From: Pseudomonas sp. MIACH
GTDB taxonomy: Bacteria > Pseudomonadota > Gammaproteobacteria > Pseudomonadales > Pseudomonadaceae
Direction: 5' to 3'
DNA: 42,551 nt
NCBI RefSeq assembly: GCF_001269925.1
Contig: NZ_LHVO01000034.1
Coordinates: 1 to 42,551, forward strand
Part shown: piece after piece, positions 1 to 6,607 of the stretch
Layout: every line of letters begins with the position of its first letter
Position numbering within the stretch: position 1 is the stretch's first letter
The notes under the pieces: model-generated
Told to the model about the DNA's origin: nothing
The model's database searches: none
The model's input: only the letters and a program-made list of their open reading frames with translations
Made by a program: the position numbers and the translations under genes

Positions 1-52
1 AATGGGGCTGCTGCGCAGCCCAACGCGGGACAAGCCCGCTCGCCACAAAGAG
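1..52. repeat. REP-type repeat with adjoining hairpin
   Basis: Positions 5-21 form a 7-bp stem with a 3-base loop (GGGCTGC/GCAGCCC). It is followed at 25-47 by a GC-rich element, CGGGACAAGCCCGC then TCGCCAC, which read on the minus strand is the common fluorescent-Pseudomonas REP form (GTGGCGAGCGGGCTTGTCCC). It lies just past the 3' end of the AhpD-like gene, so it may also act as its transcription stop. The window edge may cut the repeat. Confidence 0.7.
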
Positions 53-67
53 CCGTCTTCAACCTCC

Positions 68-505
68 TTATTTAGGCATCTTGCGAAAGCCCACCGCGAG
101 GCGGTTCCAGCTGTTGATGGTGGCGATGGCCACGCTCAGGTCCACTTGCTCCTGGGGGCTGAACTCGGCGGCGAGCGCGGTGAAGTCTGCGTCCGGGGCG
201 TGGGTCTGGCTCAGCAGCGTCAGGCTCTCGGCCCAGGCCAATGCCGCACGTTCACGCGGGGTGAAGAACGGCGTTTCGCGCCAGGCCGACAGGGTGTACA
301 GGCGACGCTCGGTCTCACCGCCCTTGCGGGCATCGGCGGTGTGCATGTCGAGACAGAACGCGCAGCCGTTGATCTGCGACACACGCAGGCGTATCAGTTC
401 CAGCAGTGGCAATTCGATGGAGAGTTTGCCGACGGCGGCTTCCAGGGCGAGCATGGCTTTCATGGCGTCTGGGGAGGCGGTGTAGAAATCGGTACGGGCT
501 TGCAT
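68..505 (-). CDS. AhpD-like carboxymuconolactone decarboxylase family protein
   Basis: A 145-residue protein of the AhpD/CMD family. The redox motif is visible as Cys48-x-x-Cys51 with His55 (CAFCLDMH), as in alkylhydroperoxidase AhpD-type proteins, which use the Cys pair for peroxide reduction. The all-helical composition and length match single-domain family members. The physiological substrate cannot be told from sequence. The ATG at 505 has a GGAG ribosome site six bases upstream. The gene stands alone, ends into a REP element, and has the mdeR-like gene upstream on the same strand with a gap of about 107 bp. Family assignment is firm; the role in peroxide defence is inferred. Confidence 0.85.
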   Translation of the reverse strand: MQARTDFYTASPDAMKAMLALEAAVGKLSIELPLLELIRLRVSQINGCAFCLDMHTADARKGGETERRLYTLSAWRETPFFTPRERAALAWAESLTLLSQTHAPDADFTALAAEFSPQEQVDLSVAIATINSWNRLAVGFRKMPK

Positions 506-612
506 GAGGAACTCCGGAACGGTGGGAAGTGGTGGCTAGGTTAGCCACCGCGCCGTACGGGAGAAATAGCCAATTGCGGGGAAGAACAGGTGACCAATGG
601 GGCGGTGTGCAA

Positions 613-1083
613 TCAACCCGGCAATGGAATCACCCGCAACGGCCGCACCGATTTATAGGAAAAACTCGAATAGATCTCCTTGACGCAAGGCAGCGTCTGC
701 AACACCTCCCGCGCAAACTCACCGAACGACTCCAGGTCCTTCGCCACCACCTCCAGCAAGAAGTCATAGCGCCCCGACACGTTATGACAGGCCACGATTT
801 CCGGAATATCCAACAACCGCTGCTCAAACGCGCGGGCGATTTCCTGGGTGTGGCTCTCCATCATGATGCTGACAAACGCCGTCACCCCATACCCCAGCGC
901 CTTGGGCGAGAGGATCGCCTGGTAGCCGCTGATGACCCCGCTCTCCTCCAGGTGCCTGACCCGCCGCCAGCACGGTGAGGTGGTCAGGGACACACGGTCG
1001 GCCAGTTCGGCCACGGTTAAACGGGCATTGCCTTGCAGGGCGTTTAACAACGCTTTGTCGGTGCGATCCAGCGTGACGGGCAT
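613..1083 (-). CDS. mdeR: Lrp/AsnC-family regulator, MdeR-like, of methionine gamma-lyase
   Basis: A 156-residue Lrp/AsnC transcription factor. The N-terminal helix-turn-helix lies at about residues 20-45 (LTVAELADRVSLTTSPCWRR, typical of the family), and a RAM ligand-sensing domain follows from about 65 to 145. It is divergent from the methionine gamma-lyase gene across a 123-bp gap. In P. putida an Lrp-type regulator, MdeR, sits divergently next to mdeA and activates it, so this is the likely orthologue. The ATG at 1083 has a GAGG-type ribosome site. Regulation of the neighbour is inferred from position and family; the effector is probably methionine or a related amino acid, unproven here. 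Confidence 0.85.
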   Translation of the reverse strand: MPVTLDRTDKALLNALQGNARLTVAELADRVSLTTSPCWRRVRHLEESGVISGYQAILSPKALGYGVTAFVSIMMESHTQEIARAFEQRLLDIPEIVACHNVSGRYDFLLEVVAKDLESFGEFAREVLQTLPCVKEIYSSFSYKSVRPLRVIPLPG

Positions 1084-1141
1084 AGCGTGCCTCTGTTTAT
1101 TGTTTTTAGCGTGTTTTCATCCCATGACGCGGGATTTATCG

Positions 1142-1160
1142 GCAAAGTTTGCAAAATTCA
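1142..1160. promoter_or_regulatory. Overlapping palindromes, candidate MdeR operator
   Basis: In the divergent mdeR/mdeA gap, GCAAAGTTTGC (1142-1152) is a perfect 11-base inverted repeat, and TTTGCAAA (1148-1155) is a second palindrome overlapping it. Lrp/AsnC proteins usually bind AT-rich imperfect palindromes in such gaps, so this is a candidate operator. A TATAAG at 1169-1174 could be part of an mdeA -10 element, but no well-spaced -35 was found. Confidence 0.4.
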
Positions 1161-1192
1161 GCCGTGGTTATAAGCATAGCATTGTAGGAAAT

Positions 1193-1198
1193 AAGGAG
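1193..1198 (+). promoter_or_regulatory. Ribosome binding site of mdeA
   Basis: AAGGAG eight bases before the ATG at 1207 is a near-perfect Shine-Dalgarno sequence and fixes the mdeA start. Confidence 0.75.
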
Positions 1199-1206
1199 CG
1201 TCCGAC

Positions 1207-2451
1207 ATGAACAATAAACACAATGCATTCGGCTTTTCCACCCGTGCCATCCACCACGGTTACGACCCCAAGGACCACCACGGCGCGCTCGTGCCGCCGA
1301 TCTACCTGTCGGCCACGTTTGCCTTTCCCACAGCCGAATACGGCGCCGCCTGTTTTGCCGGTGAGGCCAGCGGCCATTTCTACACGCGCATTTCCAACCC
1401 GACCCTGGCGCTGCTGGAGTCGCGCATGGCCACCCTGGAAAACGGCGAGGCGGCGGTGGCATTCAGTTCCGGCATGGGTGCGATTGCCGCGACATTCTGG
1501 ACCCTGCTGCGCCCAGGCGATGAGGTGATCGTCAGCCAGACGCTCTACGGCTGCACCTTCGCCCTGCTGCATCACGGTATCGGCGAGTTCGGCATCAAGG
1601 TGCGCCACGTGGACCTCACCGACCTGGCCGCCCTGCAAGCGGCGCTCAGCCCCGCCACGCGCATGATCTACTGCGAAACCCCAGCCAACCCCAACCTGCA
1701 ACTGGTGGATATCGCCGCCGTGGCCGCCCTCGCCCATCAACAGCCGAACGTCACCGTGGTGGTCGATAACACCTACTGCACGCCGTACCTGCAACGCCCC
1801 TTGGAGTTGGGCGCCGATGTGGTGGTGCACTCGGCCACCAAATACCTCAGCGGCCATGGCGACATCACTGCCGGCATCGCCGTCAGCAACCACGCCCTGG
1901 CCCAGCGCATCCGCCTGCAAGGCCTCAAGGACTTGACCGGCGCGGTGATGTCGCCCCAGGACGCGTCGCTGTTGATGCGCGGCCTCAAGACGTTGGCCCT
2001 GCGCATGGACCGCCATTGCAGCAACGCCCAGGCCGTGGCCGAAGCCCTGCAGGCGCATCCGGCCGTGGAGTGGGTGACGTATCCGGGCCTGCGCAGCTTC
2101 GCGCAATACGAATTGGCGGCGCGGCAGATGAGCCAGGCCGGCGGCATGATCGCCTTCGAACTCAAGGGCGGGATCGACACCGGTCGACGCTTCATGAATG
2201 CCCTCAAGCTGTTCACCCGCGCCGTCAGCCTCGGCGACGCCGAATCACTGGCCCAGCACCCGGCGAGCATGACCCATAGCACCTACACCCCTGAAGAGCG
2301 GGCGCACCACGGTATCAGCGAAGGCCTGGTGCGTTTATCCGTCGGGCTTGAGGACGTTGCCGACCTGTTGGCGGACGTGCAGCAAGCACTCGCCAAGTGC
2401 ACCCGCGCCGTGCCCCGCCAAACGCTGATGACGGCACAGGCCGTGAGATAA
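1207..2451 (+). CDS. mdeA: Methionine gamma-lyase (PLP-dependent)
   Basis: A 414-residue Cys/Met metabolism PLP enzyme. It cleaves L-methionine to methanethiol, 2-oxobutyrate and ammonia in the cytoplasm. Lys212 in SATKYLSGHGD is the PLP lysine. Tyr59 and Arg61 (phosphate binding from the partner subunit) and Tyr114 are in place. Cys116 in QTLYGCTF is the residue that marks methionine gamma-lyase within the cystathionine lyase/synthase group, which supports this call over cystathionine gamma-lyase. The protein is about 15 residues longer than the P. putida enzyme, mostly in a C-terminal tail ending in MTAQAVR. The 2-oxobutyrate dehydrogenase subunit gene mdeB, next to mdeA in P. putida, is absent here. 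The divergent Lrp-type gene is its probable activator. Confidence 0.9.
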   Translation: MNNKHNAFGFSTRAIHHGYDPKDHHGALVPPIYLSATFAFPTAEYGAACFAGEASGHFYTRISNPTLALLESRMATLENGEAAVAFSSGMGAIAATFWTLLRPGDEVIVSQTLYGCTFALLHHGIGEFGIKVRHVDLTDLAALQAALSPATRMIYCETPANPNLQLVDIAAVAALAHQQPNVTVVVDNTYCTPYLQRPLELGADVVVHSATKYLSGHGDITAGIAVSNHALAQRIRLQGLKDLTGAVMSPQDASLLMRGLKTLALRMDRHCSNAQAVAEALQAHPAVEWVTYPGLRSFAQYELAARQMSQAGGMIAFELKGGIDTGRRFMNALKLFTRAVSLGDAESLAQHPASMTHSTYTPEERAHHGISEGLVRLSVGLEDVADLLADVQQALAKCTRAVPRQTLMTAQAVR

Positions 2452-2479
2452 GCCCCACGCTTGGGCTGGTCCTTTCCCA

Positions 2480-2533
2480 CAACGGTGGCCGGGTTGATCC
2501 GACCGCCGTTGGCCGTGCTTAATCTGGTTTTTT
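2480..2533 (+). terminator. Probable terminator of mdeA
   Basis: Positions 2480-2511 form a long hairpin: CAACGG pairs with CCGTTG and the stem continues inwards through GU and GC pairs with one mismatch. The T run (2528-2533) lies 17 bases further on rather than directly after the stem, so it is either a weaker intrinsic stop or a 3'-end-protecting hairpin. Confidence 0.5.
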
Positions 2534-2592
2534 GCCGATTGGATCCCCATACCGCCGCCAGGCTGTACTAGCATACGTCCTGCATTCAACAC

Positions 2593-2602
2593 TCATGGAC
2601 GA
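2593..2602 (+). promoter_or_regulatory. RsmA/RsmE-type binding motif at the luxR start
   Basis: TCATGGACGA fits the full A/U-CANGGANG-U/A consensus of RsmA/CsrA-family binding sites. Its GGA lies seven bases before the ATG at 2607, where a ribosome site should be. Bound RsmA or RsmE would block translation of the regulator until GacA-driven small RNAs titrate it. The match is seen in the sequence; the control is inferred. Confidence 0.5.
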
Positions 2603-2606
2603 ACTG

Positions 2607-3278
2607 ATGAACTCACACCTGTTCCCACATATAGGCAAGGTCATCGCCAGCACCGGCAGTCGCGATTTCCCACGCATGCTGCATGACCTGATCCTCACCC
2701 AACTGGCAGTGGACGCCACTCATATCACCCAATTGCGCGTGAGCCCCGAAGGGCACACCCGCCGCAAGATCAGCCCGGTCTACACCGATTCGGTGGCGGC
2801 CCTGGGCGAAGCACAACCCGCCGCCCAATTGCACCTCACACGCCGCAAGGACGATGTGCGCTACGTCCTGTCGGTGTACCGCTCGCACCAGTCAGACAGT
2901 TTTTCGCCCCAGGAACGCAGCATGCTGCAGGACTTCTCCACGCTGTTGTTGCCCTTGGTGGAAAAACACATCGCCGCGATTCAGCCATGCCGCAATGAAA
3001 GCGACCCACTCCCATCGCAAAACCAGGGCCTCGATACCCTGCGCCGGCGCATTCAAGAACGTCTGGTGCAATCGGGGCTGACCCTCTCCAACCGCGAGCT
3101 GGAGGTGTGTGTAGGCCTGCTGGCCGGGCGTACGGCACCCGAGCTGGCGGAACAACTGGCATTGAAGGTCAACACGATTGAAAGCTACCTCAAGCGGGCA
3201 GCGATCAAACTGGGGATCAGCGGGCGGCATTCGCTGTTGCGCTGGATGTACGCCACCGACGACACGACCAGTCTTTAA
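2607..3278 (+). CDS. viscBCR: LuxR-type regulator of lipopeptide synthesis (ViscBCR/MassBCR-like)
   Basis: A LuxR-family protein of about 223 residues. The C-terminal GerE-type helix-turn-helix covers roughly the last 65 residues (LTLSNRELEVCVGLLAGRT, then NTIESYLKRAAIKLGI). The N-terminal part is not a recognisable acyl-homoserine-lactone domain. This class controls cyclic lipopeptide NRPS genes in Pseudomonas, and in viscosin and massetolide producers one copy lies just beyond macAB, as here. It converges on macB with a 62-bp gap. Possible starts in frame are 2532, 2595 and 2607. I chose 2607 because it alone has a spaced GGA upstream; that GGA is inside an Rsm motif. Function is inferred from family and position; its targets are probably viscB and viscC. 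Confidence 0.8.
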   Translation: MNSHLFPHIGKVIASTGSRDFPRMLHDLILTQLAVDATHITQLRVSPEGHTRRKISPVYTDSVAALGEAQPAAQLHLTRRKDDVRYVLSVYRSHQSDSFSPQERSMLQDFSTLLLPLVEKHIAAIQPCRNESDPLPSQNQGLDTLRRRIQERLVQSGLTLSNRELEVCVGLLAGRTAPELAEQLALKVNTIESYLKRAAIKLGISGRHSLLRWMYATDDTTSL

Positions 3279-3286
3279 TCCACCAC

Positions 3287-3324
3287 CGAAAAAAATGCGG
3301 GAGCGGGCTAGCCCCTCCCACATT
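3287..3324. terminator. REP-like palindrome, candidate bidirectional terminator
   Basis: Between the convergent luxR and macB ends lies GGGAGCGGGCTAGCCCCTCC, a palindrome centred on CTAG with one bulged base, preceded on the plus strand by an A run and followed by CACATTC. It resembles the REP family seen elsewhere in the window and is well placed to stop transcription from both sides. Confidence 0.55.
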
Positions 3325-3340
3325 CGCCCTCTGGCAGAAA

Positions 3341-5299
3341 TCAGTCCCTGGCCAATGCCTCAATCGGATCGAGCCGCGCCGCGTTCCGCGCCGGCACAAA
3401 GCCAAACACAATGCCGATCAGCGTCGAACAGGCAAACGCCGTGACAATCGAGCCCAGGGAAAACACCATCTCCCACTCCTTCACAAACAACGAAAACAGA
3501 TAGCCGATGGCGAAGGACAGCGAGATGCCAATCATCCCGCCGATCAAGCACACCATCACCGCTTCCACCAAAAACTGCTGGCGAATATCCGACTGCCGTG
3601 CGCCCACCGCCATGCGAATACCGATCTCGCGGGTGCGCTCAGTGACCGACACCAACATGATATTCATCACGCCAATGCCCCCCACCAGCAAGGAGATCAC
3701 CGCAATCAACGACAACAGCAACGCCAGGGAACGGCTGGTTTTCTGCACCGTCAGCATGATGCTGTCGAGGTTGTTGGTGAAGAAATCCTTGGTGCCATGC
3801 CGTTGCAACATGAGCTTGTTGACGTTGTCTTCCACCACCTTGCTCGGCTGGCCGTCCTTGATGCGCACGGTGATGCTGTCCAGATGGCGTTGGCCTAGAA
3901 GACGTCCCGCTGCGGTTTCGTAAGGGACCCACACGTTGAGCGCCTTGCTCGCGGCGAACATGTTTTTATTGTCCGCCGTCACCCCGATCACCGTGCACGG
4001 CAGGTTGCCCACCAGGATCACCTGGCCCAGCGGGTCCACGTTCGGTCCGAACAGGCGATGGCGGGTATTGTGGTCGATCACCACCACCTGGGCCTGGCGT
4101 CGCGCATCGCTTTCGCTGAAGGCGATGCCGGCTTCGAGTTTCAGCCCCTTGACCTTGAAGTAACGGTCGCTCACGCCATTGACCTGGGCGTCCAGGTCGA
4201 TGTTACCGAAGCGCAGCAGCAGGTTGCGGCCCACCACCGGGGTCGCGCTGTCCACGTAGTACAGCCGGTTCAGCGCCTCCACATCCGAGGGCATCAGCGT
4301 CTCGATCGCCGAGGCGCGGCTGTCGCCGAAACTGGTGCCGGAAAAAATATCGATGGTGTTGCTGCCAATCGCCTGGATGTCCTTGAGCACATAGCGCTTG
4401 GCGCCTTCGCCGATGGCCGAGATCGACACCACCGAGGTGATGCCGATGACAATGCCCAGCATGGTCAGCAAGGTGCGCATGCGATGGGACACCAGCGCGA
4501 CCCAGGCCATGTTGAACGCCTCCTTGAACAGCCCCAGGCTCGCCACCAATCGGCGCGCGCCGCTGCGCCTGGCCTCGATCGGCACCTCGGCAGGCACGTC
4601 CAGGCCACTGCTGTGGTTGGCCTTGTCACTGATGATTTCGCCGTCGCAGACCTCAACGATGCGTTGGGCGTTGGCCGCCACTTTCGGATCATGGGTGACG
4701 ATAATCACCGTGTGCCCGGCCGCGTGCAGCTCGGCGAGGATACGCATCACCTCCTTGCCACTGTGGGTGTCGAGGGCCCCGGTGGGCTCGTCGGCGAGGA
4801 TCACTTCCCCGCCGTTCATCAAGGCCCGGGCAATACTCACCCGTTGTTGCTGCCCGCCCGACAATTGGCTGGGGCGGTGGCTGGTGTGGCTGGCCAGGCC
4901 CAGTCGCTCCAGCAACTCCCGTGCGCGGCTGTGGCGCTGGGTCTGTGGGGTGCCCGCGTAGATCGCCGGCATTTCCACGTTGTGCAGGGCGCTGAGGTGC
5001 GCCAGCAAGTGGTAGCGCTGAAAAATAAAACCGAAGTAATCGCGGCGCAGTTCCGCCAGTTGCTCATCGCCCAACGAGCGGGTTTCGATGCCATTGATCT
5101 TGTAGCTGCCGGCGGTGGCGTAATCCAGGCCGCCGAGGATATTCATCAGGGTGGACTTACCCGAACCGGAGGCGCCGATGATCGCGAGCATTTCCCCGGC
5201 ATGAATGGTCAGGTCGATGCCCTTGAGCGCAATGAATTCACGCTCGCCGGCCATGAAACTGCGGGTGATGCCCTTGAGTTCCAACAGTGGCTGGGTCAT
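3341..5299 (-). CDS. macB: MacB-type ABC transporter, ATPase-permease fusion
   Basis: A 652-residue inner-membrane exporter subunit of the MacB family. The N-terminal ATPase shows Walker A (IGASGSGKST, residues 41-50), the signature LSGGQQQR (146-153) and Walker B with the catalytic Glu (VILADEP, 166-172). A first membrane segment follows at about 275-300, then a large periplasmic MacB_PCD domain (about 300-520). Three membrane segments of the FtsX-like permease (about 525-645) close the protein. It starts three bases after macA ends, so the two are translationally linked. Family members pair with a MacA adaptor and a TolC-like channel. Downstream of viscosin-type NRPS genes this pair is associated with lipopeptide export, the likely job here; no outer-membrane partner is in the window. 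Confidence 0.9.
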   Translation of the reverse strand: MTQPLLELKGITRSFMAGEREFIALKGIDLTIHAGEMLAIIGASGSGKSTLMNILGGLDYATAGSYKINGIETRSLGDEQLAELRRDYFGFIFQRYHLLAHLSALHNVEMPAIYAGTPQTQRHSRARELLERLGLASHTSHRPSQLSGGQQQRVSIARALMNGGEVILADEPTGALDTHSGKEVMRILAELHAAGHTVIIVTHDPKVAANAQRIVEVCDGEIISDKANHSSGLDVPAEVPIEARRSGARRLVASLGLFKEAFNMAWVALVSHRMRTLLTMLGIVIGITSVVSISAIGEGAKRYVLKDIQAIGSNTIDIFSGTSFGDSRASAIETLMPSDVEALNRLYYVDSATPVVGRNLLLRFGNIDLDAQVNGVSDRYFKVKGLKLEAGIAFSESDARRQAQVVVIDHNTRHRLFGPNVDPLGQVILVGNLPCTVIGVTADNKNMFAASKALNVWVPYETAAGRLLGQRHLDSITVRIKDGQPSKVVEDNVNKLMLQRHGTKDFFTNNLDSIMLTVQKTSRSLALLLSLIAVISLLVGGIGVMNIMLVSVTERTREIGIRMAVGARQSDIRQQFLVEAVMVCLIGGMIGISLSFAIGYLFSLFVKEWEMVFSLGSIVTAFACSTLIGIVFGFVPARNAARLDPIEALARD

Positions 5300-5302
5300 C
5301 CG

Positions 5303-6454
5303 TCAGTTCCCCGCCACGGCGGGCGATGCGTCACCGATCACCACCTTGTCACCCTCGGCCAAGCCCTCCAGGACCTGCACCTTGACGTTGTTATTGATGC
5401 CGGTCCTCACATCCCGCGACACCGCCTTGCCCTTGGCGTCCAGCACCCGCAGCGAGTAGCTGCCATCGTTGTTGCGCGGCCCGAGCGCGGCCACCGGCAC
5501 CATCAACGCGGCCTGGGCGGTGTCGAGCACGATGCGCACCTGGGCGGTCATGGCGATGCGCAGGCGATGGTCGGGGTTGGGCACGTCGAACAGCGCGTTG
5601 TAGAACACCGCCGTGTTTTGCTTGGGCGTGCCGGCGGTCTGGGTCTCGAGGAAGTTCTGCGGCGCCGGCTCCGTGCCGCGCAGCTTGGCGTAGTAGCGTT
5701 TGTCGGCTTCGCCGAGGATGGTGAAATACACCTGCTGGCCGGGGCTGATATGAATCACATCGGCCTCCGAGACCTGGGCCTTGACCGTCATGGTGTCCAG
5801 GTCCGCCAGCTTCAACAGCACCGGCGCCAACTGGCTGGCGATCACCGTCTGGCCTTCCTGGGTGACAATGCCCACCACATCGCCGTCGATGGGCGCGACG
5901 ATGCGGGTATAGGCCAGGTTGACCTTGGCGGTGTCGATCTGGATATGCGCGCTCTTGATCTGCGCATCCAGGGACAACAGGTTGGCCTGCTGCACCTGGA
6001 ACGTCGACTCGGCGTCCTCGAAGTCCTGGCGCGACACCGACTCGTCATCCTGCAAGCCCTTGTAGCGCTCGTACACCGACCTGGCCTGCTTGAGCTGCGC
6101 CGCCGTGGCCCGGCGCTGGGCCTGGAGGTTTTCCTCATCCACCTGGGCCTTGCGCAGGGTGTTTTGCAGGATCAACGGGTCAATCTCGGCGAGCCACTGG
6201 CCCTTCTTCACCTTATCGCCGACCTTGACCTTGAGTGACTTCAACTGCCCGGAGACCTGGGCACCGACGTCGACTTGCTTGACGCCTTCAAGCACGCCCG
6301 TGGCTAACACGGCGTTTTCGATATCGCCGCGTTCGACACTGGCGGTGAGGTATTGCGGGGCGTCGGCGGGCGCCTGGACCGTGTAGACGATAAGGCCGAT
6401 GGCAACGGCCAAGACTGCAAGCATGCCGGTTTTGCGGAGCTTAGAAGTGTGCAT
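5303..6454 (-). CDS. macA: MacA-type periplasmic adaptor (membrane fusion protein)
   Basis: An adaptor of 383 residues. One N-terminal membrane anchor (about residues 10-26, MLAVLAVAIGLIVYTV) precedes a lipoyl-like half motif, a long alpha-helical hairpin (about 90-180, rich in Q, A, E and L), the second lipoyl half (TRIVAPIDGDVVGI), then beta-barrel and membrane-proximal parts. It would bridge MacB to an outer-membrane channel. The frame stays open upstream to 6586, but that part runs through a REP pair and reads as non-coding. The ATG at 6454, just before the basic residues and the anchor, is the sensible start although its ribosome site is weak. It lies 153 bp downstream of viscC with a repeat pair between, so macAB may be read through from the NRPS or from a local promoter. 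Confidence 0.87.
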   Translation of the reverse strand: MHTSKLRKTGMLAVLAVAIGLIVYTVQAPADAPQYLTASVERGDIENAVLATGVLEGVKQVDVGAQVSGQLKSLKVKVGDKVKKGQWLAEIDPLILQNTLRKAQVDEENLQAQRRATAAQLKQARSVYERYKGLQDDESVSRQDFEDAESTFQVQQANLLSLDAQIKSAHIQIDTAKVNLAYTRIVAPIDGDVVGIVTQEGQTVIASQLAPVLLKLADLDTMTVKAQVSEADVIHISPGQQVYFTILGEADKRYYAKLRGTEPAPQNFLETQTAGTPKQNTAVFYNALFDVPNPDHRLRIAMTAQVRIVLDTAQAALMVPVAALGPRNNDGSYSLRVLDAKGKAVSRDVRTGINNNVKVQVLEGLAEGDKVVIGDASPAVAGN

Positions 6455-6497
6455 AAATGACCATGAAAAGTGGTTTGGCTTTTTTGGTGGAGTCCAT

Positions 6498-6588
6498 AGG
6501 TGGGAGGGGGCTTGCCCCCGATAGCACTGGGTCAGCACCCGATGCATCAACTGACACTCCCTCATCGGGAGCAAGCCCCCTCCCACAT
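6498..6588. repeat. REPIN: inverted pair of REP elements
   Basis: GTGGGAGGGGGCTTGCCCCC (from 6500) is matched about 60 bases on by its near-exact reverse complement, CGGGAGCAAGCCCCCTCCCA (6566-6585). Two such inverted REPs with a short spacer form a REPIN, the mobile unit typical of P. fluorescens genomes. It occupies most of the viscC-macA gap and could fold into a strong hairpin that uncouples or stabilises the two parts of the transcript. Confidence 0.8.
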
Positions 6589-6607
6589 GTAAGGCGATAT
6601 ACCCCCG

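Noticed and set aside
2532..2606. Upstream part of the luxR frame as coding
   Set aside because: No ribosome site at 2532, and the segment reads as leader; 2595 or 2607 are better starts.
4058..6238. Long plus-strand open frame (726 codons) opposite macA and macB
   Set aside because: It is the antisense of two well-supported genes, is His-, Gln- and Arg-rich without domain sense, and arises from GC-rich codon use.
6455..6586. N-terminal extension of macA
   Set aside because: The added stretch is translated REP repeat sequence with no homology-like features; adaptors of this family start just before the membrane anchor.
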